Part shown: piece by piece, positions 36,298-46,100 of the stretch | Layout: every line of letters starts with the position of its first letter | Numbering within the stretch: the first letter of the stretch is position 1 | Source: Lacibacter luteus | GTDB taxonomy: Bacteria; Bacteroidota; Bacteroidia; Chitinophagales; Chitinophagaceae | Reading direction: 5' to 3' | NCBI RefSeq assembly: GCF_004118265.1 | Contig: NZ_SDHW01000006.1 | Span: 304,558 to 368,557, forward strand | Length of the DNA stretch: 64,000 nt | Translations under genes and position numbers: made by a program | The notes under the pieces: generated by a model | What the model was told of the DNA's origin: nothing | Seen by the model: only the letters and a program-made list of their open reading frames with translations | Databases searched by the model: none

Positions 36298-36879
36298 TCA
36301 TAATTGCCTCCACTGATTATACTGTTCAAAAGTTTCTACCAATGACTTCAGGATATTAAGTTCCTCAAATTGCAAAAAAGTATTATCTCCGGGAATCCAG
36401 GAATCTTCAGACAGGCCCTGAATTGTTTTTATCCGGACCAGCTCAGAAATGGTTCCATCAAGAAAAATTTTGTAGTAGATATTGTTTCCGTAAGGTGCTT
36501 TTGCCTTGATGACCTTGATGTCATTTATGATTGCGCAATAATAATCAACAGTAATATCACCGTTGTATTCAAACGGGTTGTTCGTTTCATTCAACGGCAA
36601 TACAATACCTGTTTGCTCAGCAATAATATCTGTAAGTTCGGCGGCGTCTTCCATATTCCAATTGGATAACCAAATTATTTTATCCGGTGGAAGAAGCTTT
36701 CGTTTCATCAACGTTCGCTTATGCGGAGGATCGGATACAAAGAAGTACAGTTCGGGAGCCGGATGGTATATACAAACTAATTGAACAGTCAGCAGTTCGT
36801 CTTTGAACAGGATTTTAAATTCCTGCATCACTTCCCATTGGTCGCTTTCATTATCAGAAAAATTATTCAAACTTTTCAT
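36298..36879 (-). CDS. Protein of unknown function
   Basis: The 193 residues are acidic, with strands in the first half (ELYFFVSDPPHKRTLMKRK, VDYYCAIINDIKVIKAKAPY) and a helical C terminus (LNILKSLVETFEQYNQW). There is no signal peptide. Its upstream region has a short perfect hairpin (CCTGACTT/AAGTCAGG at 36907-36924). It may be a cargo gene or an immunity-type protein; nothing decides this. Confidence 0.5.
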   Translation of the reverse strand: MKSLNNFSDNESDQWEVMQEFKILFKDELLTVQLVCIYHPAPELYFFVSDPPHKRTLMKRKLLPPDKIIWLSNWNMEDAAELTDIIAEQTGIVLPLNETNNPFEYNGDITVDYYCAIINDIKVIKAKAPYGNNIYYKIFLDGTISELVRIKTIQGLSEDSWIPGDNTFLQFEELNILKSLVETFEQYNQWRQL

Positions 36880-37234
36880 GGATAAAAACTCATCTTATAC
36901 ACTAAGCCTGACTTAGAAGTCAGGGCTGTAGCGGAAATATTAAATTAATGAGGTAGAATCAGCAAGGTACTACTTAAACATACGAAATATATTTGCATAT
37001 ATGAACTCTCTAATTAAAAACTGTTGCGATTATTTGCACCAACAGTGACCCGATCGGTTCTTATTGACAAAAGAGGTGTTGTGATACCATCAAAGTAAAT
37101 AAACAAATAAATCGCATCTCGTCTTTTGGTCTGGCGTGTTGTTTGCTGAAACAGTTCTTTGGGAGACCTTTATACCGTAAATCAATTTCTCTCTTAACAA
37201 CACTTAGATTCTTAAAAAAAACAGTACCGGGTCT
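36880..37234. other. Non-coding region with hairpin and repeat copy B
   Basis: There is no convincing ORF. It holds the hairpin at 36907-36924 and, in its second half, the ~110-bp direct repeat copy B. Confidence 0.5.
37068..37178. repeat. ~110-bp direct repeat, copy B
   Basis: The stretch matches 25189-25297 in the same orientation with scattered differences (for example one extra base near CATCTCG and several transitions). It lies just after the stop codon of the probable immunity gene of the RHS operon, the same relative place as copy A. Confidence 0.9.
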
Positions 37235-37483
37235 TTATAACTTCACCTCGCCTTTCCCTAAAATTTTAGAAGCTTCATTAATGGTAAAAGTATTATTACT
37301 TTCAAGTTCTTTATTAAAAAAATCGGGCTCAATAAAATCAACCCAAATTTCAAATTCATTAACCATACCAATTTTTTTAAACTCTGTTATTCTACCTGAC
37401 ATACATTTATCTCCGAAACAAAATAAGAAGACCCTTTTTCCCAAACTAACATTTTGGCTTATCCATTCTATATTTGCTTTCAT
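37235..37483 (-). CDS. Probable immunity protein of the RHS toxin
   Basis: The 82-residue protein is small, acidic and without signal peptide (FGDKCMSGRITEFKKIGMVN). It starts 6 bases after the stop codon of the RHS gene, the usual position of an immunity protein, and is the last gene of the operon before repeat copy B. The family is not recognised, so the role rests on position only. Confidence 0.55.
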   Translation of the reverse strand: MKANIEWISQNVSLGKRVFLFCFGDKCMSGRITEFKKIGMVNEFEIWVDFIEPDFFNKELESNNTFTINEASKILGKGEVKL

Positions 37484-37489
37484 AAATAC

Positions 37490-40400
37490 TTAATTTATAG
37501 ATTTTATAGCAGAGTTAAATAGATTTAATCGTTCTGGAGCAACAAAATAAAATTGTCTACCTGCATCCGTTCCATTCTCAAAAATGAATCCCTTATTAAC
37601 TTTTATTTTCAATATCTGGTTACCATCGCCAGCCCATTTACGATACCATTTCGCATCTTTTACATTCGTCCAGAATAGTTTACCCTCGTAGGAGGAAATT
37701 TTAGAACTAATAGGGGCCTGCCGAAAGCCATATTCTAAAATGTCTGCCGCCTCACCCTTAGAGACAACCCGAAAGATTGTATTTGTCCCTCTAAGGGCAG
37801 CAAATCCACCTCTAACGGTAGTGAATCCCAGCTTAATAGTACCTCCCCCTGGTATAAAGAATGATCCAATATCTTCGCCAGTATGTCCATTCAATCTAGT
37901 TATTTTTTGACCGGTATAATAATTGTAATCATATGCGCTACCCTGACTACTTTGCCACGACACTGCTTCATAAGCACTGAATTCTGATTGTTCAATAACC
38001 CTTGGATCGTTTTGTGAGGTGTATTTTGCTTCTAAATGTTGACTAACATTGCTAACTCGTGTTGCATCCGAGTTTGAATAAATATTTCGGGTATAAATGG
38101 GTTGAGGGGCATGTCTGTAAAATAACATGATGCTATTTACATTATTAACAATCTGTGACGATATTAATCCGACTCCTACACTTGCATTGGCTATGCCAAA
38201 CAACTTATAAGTAATTGTACCGTCACTCAACGCATAAACTACAGAGAGTTGGCCTGATTTCAAAAGTGTTACAGTTGAGCTATTTGCCCTTGCAAAAGCA
38301 ATTGCCTTTGAGAGAGCAGTTGGAGGATTTACGAAACCTCCCGTTGGATCAACTAAATTTATTGGATCATTACCAATACCAATGTAACCACTCGCAAATT
38401 CATTGTATGGATCTAAACTCAACCATCTTCCAATCTGTGGATCATAATTTCTTAAAAAGAACTCGTTCCATACTACATCATAATTTTCTTCACTGAAAGC
38501 ACCTTGAAATCCAAAAGACACGTTTGCCTCTACTTTACTTCCCCCTAATTTACTAGGAAGCGCTTTGCTACTTATTCCGGCAATTTTTAAACCATATGCA
38601 TAATAATGGGTTTCTTCAATCAATCTTCCTCTTGTATGAGTAACCTGGAAATTGTCGAAGTAAACATACTGTTGCTCACTCTCATTGCTCAGATAAAGAA
38701 TTGCATATCCATTTTGAGGAACCTGAGAGTTGATGATTAATGGAGCTGCTCCATCACCAGCAGAAACTACTCGTTCAGAATAACTTCCTTCAGAAACAAA
38801 ATTAAATTGCTCATCAAAGTATAAAACTGTAATAAACGCTCTTGGCCGATCATTAGATCCTGAGCTATTTTGCTGTTGAAAGAAATTAAACAGATCACCG
38901 CCTGAAGTATTAAGGGTATTAGAAACGATTCCAGTACTTGATTTAATTATACCCGGTGCAGCCGAAGTAGCTATTCCAGAAATCAATGTATTAACAAGCA
39001 AACTTGTTAACTGCGACTGTGGCTGACTTGTCTCATTTTGTTGATAGAAATAATTTACCATTCCGTAAATCTTATCCCCAGCCATAACACGCATGAAAAC
39101 ATTTGGGCCAATTTTTTTATCACTACCGATGGAAGAAAGCCTGCTAACTTTATTGGAATTATTTGAGTTCCATCCATTAGGCTTATCCTTTCTGGATAAT
39201 ACTACCTCATTGTTTGCTCCATCCTGACCGAAGATAGTCTGCTCTGTTTGCGCAACACTGGTATTCTCATCCTCCATTGTAGCAATTGAGTAATTTTGTT
39301 GCTTTTCTTCAGTAAGTATTACTCTGATACTGGAAAGATGGTCTTTTATATAATAATCATAAATCGCTTCTTTCCCGGAGAAAATGGATATACCTCCATT
39401 TAAATAATTGTTTCCATTATTAACAGGAGTGATAAGCCTCACTCTGCCTTCAGCATGTTGCCAAAAAGCGAGAGCACCTTTTTCATATATGTATCCATTG
39501 GCATATTCGGTCAACACATCTACTGCCTGGTTGTTATTCAAAGCTCCGGCAGGCTCTGTTATTCTCTTCGATAATATATTTCCGCTTGCGTCATATACAT
39601 AAGAAATAACTCTTCCCGTGTTTTCAAGCCTGACAGAAATAGGCATACCCAACGCATTATAATCAATACCATTCTGCGATGTACCTATTCCTTTATTTCG
39701 ATCTTTGGTTAGCTGTCCTGCAGTATTATACTCATAATCATTTCCAGTTGTACTGCCATCCTTGAAATCAAAGAGCTTTCCGTCATAGTTACCAATCACA
39801 TTGTCTTTCACCTTTATTAAACGGTTACTTAACTCTGAATTATCGTAAGTGTATTCCAGATTATCAATCGTTTTAACCCCTTCTCCCGGCACAACCCCCA
39901 TTCTTATCAATGTGCCTAAATTCCCATTTAAATCTTTGTACGTAAAGGAAGATGAAAAATCCATTTTGTCATTAGACCAGGTTGTACTACCATAGTTTTT
40001 CTGATAAAAGTTAGCATTTAATAACTGTCCTCTATAGTCATAGTTATAGTTAAATACACGCTGACGATTATCCCCAAAAGACTTCCACTTAACCGATGCT
40101 ATCTTCCCGTCCATTCTCACATTTGTAACATCGGTTGTGCCTTTTTCATAAACAAGCTCGTAGCCAAAATAATTATCACCTCTCGAATAATCATTTACGT
40201 GGGCTTTGTTCATAGAAGTAAGCACTCCACGCAAATTGTATTCGTAATTTAATGTTTCAATTCCTGAACCATTATTGTAAGAGGGGGAAAGCACTGTTTT
40301 CTTTACTTGACCCAATTCGTTGTAATGGTACTTTACTATTGACTTATCAGTAGATCCATTTAACGATTGTGTTACTTCCGTTACTCTTCCTAATTTGTCA

Positions 40401-42760
40401 AGTGTATTCTTTTCTACAATAACAAGTGCGCCCAGGTTTGAGGTATGGGCGCTATGGGTACTCCGAACATTGCCAGCAAAATCGAACTGGACTGATGTTA
40501 TATCTACTGTATTCCTTATAGTTTCAACATGTGTTTGAATTACATTACCATCCTTGTCGTAAAAAATTGTTTTTGATAAAAATCTGTCGCCATTATCAAG
40601 TACCCTGACATAGTTTCCTGTCAATAAACCAAGTGTTGCAAGAGATTGGCTAAATTCTATAGCTTGGTTTGAGGAAATAGTATTGGTAAAGTTCACCTGC
40701 GAATTAAATGTTTTGACACCTGGATAGTTATAATAATCATAATAATTAACCGTTAAAACATACAAGCTTTGGGCATTAGCAATAGGTGAACCTTTAACAA
40801 GCAGGTTATGCTGTACCCCGTTATTTATTACTATTGATAAAGTGCTTGGATTAGCCTGAAAGTTTATTAAATCGACTTCTCCCTGTAAAACTTGTCTTGA
40901 TTTACCTGTACCGGAAATTAAGCCAGTAGCAACCAGTCGATCTTGGCTATCAAACAAATTCAGCAGCCATTGATTTGCATCCCGTAAATTGCCGTTTTGC
41001 TGGTAAACAAGCCGGTCGTGACTATCATATACATTTTCAACAATAGCACCGCCAGGTGATTTTTTTCTGATAATCCTTCCCCGTTTATCATACTCATTCC
41101 AAAAACAGAGCTCATCTATTATGCTAAGATTATTCTGAAAGTCCCAGTTGTTATTTTGTAACCATTCAACAGCCTTTGGGGTAATGAGAAAACGTAATCG
41201 ATTAAAGTCATCATAGACGTAATATGTACAAGCCCATCCTGTATGATGATCTGTTAGTGTATTCTCTGCTACATTTTGCACTTTGCTTAGCACTACTCTC
41301 CCTGAATAATCTTTATACTCAATTGTTTTATTGCCTAGTTTGTCCGTCAGAACAGACTTGAACAAACTTCCGGGTGCAAATGAGTTTGTTGAATAAGGAA
41401 CAGAACTCTGCGCATAACCTATTTTCCAGATTCTTACATTATCTGGTTCGCCATTAAAGTCAAAAGCAATTGAGCTATTTACATTGGCTCCTCCAAGCAA
41501 ACTACCCGCTTCATATTCTTTTTTAACAACACCTAGAGGCGAATTATCATACTCGACTCTATCATAGGCGTTTGTTTCATTGTATTTGTTCGAATAGTAA
41601 TCAGCTTGTTTTTGAAGTGCCCCTTCTTTAAATTTTCCTTTGTTTTCGCTCGTAGAAAAACCCAAATATTGTTTATTCGCTTTTCCCGTTAAATCATATT
41701 CAAATACAGATACTAAATCATTCCAAGTTGCCTGATCAGTGAAACTCATCTCTTTTAAGACTTCCTGCATGACCCTTCCGTAGCCGTCATAATAGGAAGT
41801 TTTAACTGCTTTTTCGTTTGTACCTAATTGATCAGCCTGATACCAGCTTGTTATACCTTTAACATTAATGTCTATTTCTCTGACATAGTTCTTATTTTCA
41901 TAGTCAACAGTTGTATAGTTAGGTTTGAGGTTTAGTGTATTGGAGAATAATACCTCTGTACTGCAACTTACTTTTCTTCTAATATAGCATTGATCATTTA
42001 GAATAAAGCTGTTTGGAAATGTTTCTGTAGTTGCTATTTGTGTCCATAATACGCCGTCATACGAGACTTCCCATGCGTAACTAAAACCTGTGCATAAACC
42101 ACCGGTTGCTGAGGTTGCATTAATTTGAGGATGCTGATCATAAGTCGCCTGGCCTGTCAAACTGATAAATCCTGCATTAAACTGAGGGATATAGATGGAG
42201 CTTGCATTTGTTGCAACAGGCGTACCGTCAATAGTAACGATACAATAGTACGTTACCATGTATGCATTAGGTGCAGGTGGCGAGTAGGTTGATGAAATTG
42301 CCCCACTAATTAGTTCACCGCTGTTTTTGTACCATTGATAGCTTATATTAGTTGTGGATGGAGGGTATGTCCACTGAACTTCGATTGATTGCGGCGTGAT
42401 TCCATAAGAAATAGCCTGCTGATAAGGAGTAATATATGGAACAGGATTAGCTCCCAAAATTTCTACACTTAAAAATCCTGATTGCCAATATGTTAGATCC
42501 CAAACTTCAATACTACCGTAACCAGGTGAATTATCCCATTGTACTGTTACAGAACTAAGATCCTGTGCAAGAATTGTTCCACCATACACATCATAGGTCA
42601 CATTATTGGTCATCCAATCAAAACTAACAGAATAGGTTTCTACTGATCCCCCTTGTACCGTTTGAGCTCCCGAGATATACGCATTTTGTGCTTTACATAG
42701 GCTACTAAAAAAAAGCACCGCTATAAATAATAAGCATTCCTTTGCTATACTGATAGGCAT
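37490..42760 (-). CDS. RHS/YD-repeat polymorphic toxin with DUF6443 domain
   Basis: The 1756-residue protein has a signal peptide (ending SSLCKAQ), beta-sandwich repeats, a DUF6443 region (NYVREIDINVKGITSWYQAD), many YD-type repeats, and the conserved RHS core end RNYDPQIGRWLSLDPYNEFA ... DPTGG around residue 1475. The last 281 residues vary between relatives and should be the toxin: the final 100 (RVVSKGEAADILEYGFRQAP, GKLFWTNVKDAKWY) look most like an ADP-ribosyltransferase-type fold, a tentative call. The RHS shell would encapsulate the toxin until delivery. Operon order is carrier, YD partner, small secreted protein, toxin, immunity. Confidence 0.88.
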   Translation of the reverse strand: MPISIAKECLLFIAVLFFSSLCKAQNAYISGAQTVQGGSVETYSVSFDWMTNNVTYDVYGGTILAQDLSSVTVQWDNSPGYGSIEVWDLTYWQSGFLSVEILGANPVPYITPYQQAISYGITPQSIEVQWTYPPSTTNISYQWYKNSGELISGAISSTYSPPAPNAYMVTYYCIVTIDGTPVATNASSIYIPQFNAGFISLTGQATYDQHPQINATSATGGLCTGFSYAWEVSYDGVLWTQIATTETFPNSFILNDQCYIRRKVSCSTEVLFSNTLNLKPNYTTVDYENKNYVREIDINVKGITSWYQADQLGTNEKAVKTSYYDGYGRVMQEVLKEMSFTDQATWNDLVSVFEYDLTGKANKQYLGFSTSENKGKFKEGALQKQADYYSNKYNETNAYDRVEYDNSPLGVVKKEYEAGSLLGGANVNSSIAFDFNGEPDNVRIWKIGYAQSSVPYSTNSFAPGSLFKSVLTDKLGNKTIEYKDYSGRVVLSKVQNVAENTLTDHHTGWACTYYVYDDFNRLRFLITPKAVEWLQNNNWDFQNNLSIIDELCFWNEYDKRGRIIRKKSPGGAIVENVYDSHDRLVYQQNGNLRDANQWLLNLFDSQDRLVATGLISGTGKSRQVLQGEVDLINFQANPSTLSIVINNGVQHNLLVKGSPIANAQSLYVLTVNYYDYYNYPGVKTFNSQVNFTNTISSNQAIEFSQSLATLGLLTGNYVRVLDNGDRFLSKTIFYDKDGNVIQTHVETIRNTVDITSVQFDFAGNVRSTHSAHTSNLGALVIVEKNTLDKLGRVTEVTQSLNGSTDKSIVKYHYNELGQVKKTVLSPSYNNGSGIETLNYEYNLRGVLTSMNKAHVNDYSRGDNYFGYELVYEKGTTDVTNVRMDGKIASVKWKSFGDNRQRVFNYNYDYRGQLLNANFYQKNYGSTTWSNDKMDFSSSFTYKDLNGNLGTLIRMGVVPGEGVKTIDNLEYTYDNSELSNRLIKVKDNVIGNYDGKLFDFKDGSTTGNDYEYNTAGQLTKDRNKGIGTSQNGIDYNALGMPISVRLENTGRVISYVYDASGNILSKRITEPAGALNNNQAVDVLTEYANGYIYEKGALAFWQHAEGRVRLITPVNNGNNYLNGGISIFSGKEAIYDYYIKDHLSSIRVILTEEKQQNYSIATMEDENTSVAQTEQTIFGQDGANNEVVLSRKDKPNGWNSNNSNKVSRLSSIGSDKKIGPNVFMRVMAGDKIYGMVNYFYQQNETSQPQSQLTSLLVNTLISGIATSAAPGIIKSSTGIVSNTLNTSGGDLFNFFQQQNSSGSNDRPRAFITVLYFDEQFNFVSEGSYSERVVSAGDGAAPLIINSQVPQNGYAILYLSNESEQQYVYFDNFQVTHTRGRLIEETHYYAYGLKIAGISSKALPSKLGGSKVEANVSFGFQGAFSEENYDVVWNEFFLRNYDPQIGRWLSLDPYNEFASGYIGIGNDPINLVDPTGGFVNPPTALSKAIAFARANSSTVTLLKSGQLSVVYALSDGTITYKLFGIANASVGVGLISSQIVNNVNSIMLFYRHAPQPIYTRNIYSNSDATRVSNVSQHLEAKYTSQNDPRVIEQSEFSAYEAVSWQSSQGSAYDYNYYTGQKITRLNGHTGEDIGSFFIPGGGTIKLGFTTVRGGFAALRGTNTIFRVVSKGEAADILEYGFRQAPISSKISSYEGKLFWTNVKDAKWYRKWAGDGNQILKIKVNKGFIFENGTDAGRQFYFVAPERLNLFNSAIKSIN

Positions 42761-42785
42761 TTTGAGTCTTTTAATTGAGTTGTTA

Positions 42786-43193
42786 CTATCCTCTTTTTTG
42801 CTTAGCTCTATTGATTATTTCCTGATTTTTGGTATTGTATTCATTCTTACGTCTCAGCAATAAATTCTGATAATCTTCATACTGTTTGTTTGAAAGAATT
42901 TTTTGGTACATTTCTTTACGCCATGCAGCAATTTTACTCAGCTCTTCCCCTCTATTACTTATAGGTAAAGAACTCTGCGCCCCAATAGCTCTACGTTTTT
43001 CCATATACTCCAATTCAACCGCTTCAATTTCAATAGCTTGTTTTTGTGTAAGATTCAGTTGTTGTTTTAACATTGCAGCTTCCTGCTTTGCCAGTGTCTT
43101 ATAACTTTTTTTATCAGCAGTCTGTTTCGATTGCGAAATCAAAACACCAGTCGAAAACAACATAAAAATAAATAGTACAAACTTTAATTTCAT
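42786..43193 (-). CDS. Small secreted helical protein of the RHS operon
   Basis: The 135-residue protein has a signal peptide (VLFIFMLFSTGVLISQS) and a long helical region rich in Lys, Glu and Gln (LAKQEAAMLKQQLNLTQKQA) with an LTQKQ motif of the kind seen in CpxP/Spy-like periplasmic proteins. It lies between the two giant genes, one base from the upstream gene's stop and 25 bases before the RHS gene. It may act as a periplasmic chaperone for the large secreted proteins; this is inference. Confidence 0.6.
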   Translation of the reverse strand: MKLKFVLFIFMLFSTGVLISQSKQTADKKSYKTLAKQEAAMLKQQLNLTQKQAIEIEAVELEYMEKRRAIGAQSSLPISNRGEELSKIAAWRKEMYQKILSNKQYEDYQNLLLRRKNEYNTKNQEIINRAKQKRG

Positions 43194-43194
43194 A

Positions 43195-46100
43195 TTAATA
43201 GGCTATTAAGTAGTTCGGTTTATCATTGATATAATAGCTTCTGTAAAAGCTTCCATAATAGTTTCCATGATCATACATCAATACATTGGTACCGATGACA
43301 TATTCTGTACCAGTGGCAACCACATTACTTTCAGTTGAAGAGTTGGTGAGGTTACCCCATGAATCATAGCTTTCAATATGTTCCGTATATGTCACTGCAT
43401 GGTTGGTTACATATAATGGTTGAGTACAATTTTGATCACTGTAGAACCTGATAACCACATCAGCCTCACCATATGATGAAGATTGATTCCAATAGTTCAA
43501 TTCAAGACGGGCATAGACTGTTGTACAGGTACCTGATGATGAAGAGTTGGCTTGAGCTGGACCATTTGTATTAAGATCATTGAGAGCAAGATTATTTGCT
43601 TCCTCCTTAGTTAGTCCAAAATGGGTATTTGCAAAAACTGTATATAAAACTTCGCTTCCTAATTGATAGGATAAACATGATTTAGTAAACGTTTTGGAGA
43701 TTTCATCGTTTCCAACTTTGAGGTAATTATACTCATATGTCTTAATGATATTTTTTTCTATATCACGAACGGCGATCAAACGGCCAACAGCATCATACTG
43801 GTAATACAAAATATTATTGTTGGCGTCACATACACTTGAAACACCAAACCGTTGGTTATAGGTTGTGGTAGTCATTCTCGAATCTGCCGGATATACCCTT
43901 ACTTCATCTATCAGACATTCATTACTATTATTTTTCCATATGCCAATACCTTCTGCCCCCGATATTTCTCCCTGATACAAAAACCAACCATTTACACTCC
44001 TTACGAGTGTCAATTGATTGTCGATTATTTGATTACCCCCACCCGGAAAATTGATATTTACTCCTGGTCTTGGCCCTTTTACCCAAAAGCTTAAGATATA
44101 TTTCTTATTAGAATTAAGAGAGTTTATCCACATACTTCCTACTAAATCATAAGCCATACTTCCTGTTATGGCCCCTTGACTACTTTTAATCAAATGTGTC
44201 CCATAACCCCATTTGTTAATACCGGCAGCTTCATGATTCTTTGTTCCCTCAAAACTTGTATATGCGACACCCTCTTCAAAATTTCCATTATCAATTTTAG
44301 CAACAGGTAAACTACTTGAATAATCATATAGAGTCGAGGTACTAATAGTCCCGTTACTTGTAACAGTTAGCACGTCACCTTCGTCTGTATAAGTGATTCG
44401 TTTCGACTCTTTCAAAAAAGAATAATTCAATAAATTGTTTTTTACTTGCTCTGGATCCAAAATATCACTAACGGTTGGTTCGTCAAGCTCGGAATGATAA
44501 ACTTTTATCGGTTTTATATCACCATTTGAGATTACTGCGTATTCAGTAAGAGATGCTATAACTACCTTTTTTTCCGTACTACTTGAGCTTTCCTTTTTCC
44601 AGGTTACTTTGCATACCGGAACATTAATAATGTTATTAGTGCTGCAAAGCTGCATTACACTATTTTGTTCATAATCCAGCGGATAATAAATCCTCTCGCC
44701 AGAAACCTGCCCGTCACTTTTTACAGTAGTGATCTCGTTAATCTGAAAGTTTTTAGGACTGTAATTGTAAATAAGAGTTGTTTCATTAAATACGCCTGTT
44801 GAATTATAATTTCTAATCTTTGTTTCTGAGACTTCGGATCTTCCTGTTCTTGGGTAATAAAAAGAATAACTTAAGTAGTTCGTATAACCACCTCCCTGTG
44901 AATTATGAAGTATGTAATCAACAATCGCATTTGTCTCCACATAACAAGATAGATTATTCGTATTCGTAGTCAAATCCCTCTCAAAAGCCGCTTGATTATA
45001 TATGTTTTCTTCTTCTTTAACTTTTTTATCCTGTGCATCATAATGGGTTGTAATTAGCGGCAGGCCATATTTCCATGGGAGAAACCTCATTTTGGGCGAG
45101 TATGGAAATGACATTGGAGGAATCTGATCATTGTATGTAGCTGGAGAAGTAAATTTGTGAACTGTATAGCCAGAATTAACATTGGCACTTACATTCTTAA
45201 CCTTTACTCTTGAATACATAATTGGCAATGGGCTTATTGTAGAAGATGGATAAAAACCACTATTAACAATAGTAAATGTGGCATTTGCGTTACTGGCTTG
45301 GATTAAATTAATGCCTACAAATAATACAAAATCAGCGACTAATAACGGCCCACTCATTTTAGTTGTTGCACTAATAGTTTGGTAAAAAGAGTATGCTTTA
45401 CTTGCAAAATCGATTGATGACATAATATCACGGAAAACATAGGTCTGGAAAAAAGATTCACTTTTTCCAGACATTGAATTTGCACTGTATGAATAGGTGC
45501 CATCATCTTTGTAGTGATACAACTGTTTGGTTGTCGTATAAAATGGCTCAGTAGTTTGTTCGAATCCCCAACCAGATGATGTGCCGTCATCATCAGTATA
45601 TGAGTATTCAACAACAGTTTGACTACTATTAATAACAGGATCAATTGTTATACATTTCTTTACTCTAACTCCCTGATTATAGTTCAGAGGACTTGATGCA
45701 TTCTTAACATGCATTCCTGTTTTCCCTTGATTTTGCTCATATACATAAGTCAATTTTCCTTGTTGAGGGTTTGTTACACTCTTAAGGATACCTAACGCTG
45801 CATAGTTGTACGTAGGTGTTCTGCTTTCATAGTTACCAAATGGGTAAAACGTTGCCCCTATCTGCATTCTATTCATAAATAGAAGATTCATATTTGCTGC
45901 AGTTGGATATTCATTTTCCGTAATATCCTGATTTATTGAGGTATAATACCCCCAATGATCTTGAGAGAATGAACCAAAAGGTGGCACGATTTCCAATGGA
46001 TCTGAACTTTCTGAGCCGGTATAATATTCAAAAGTGGTAGGTGGAACAATTGACGTCTCTTCGGATGAAATTTCTTGAACTGATCTCAAACATAGTCGCA

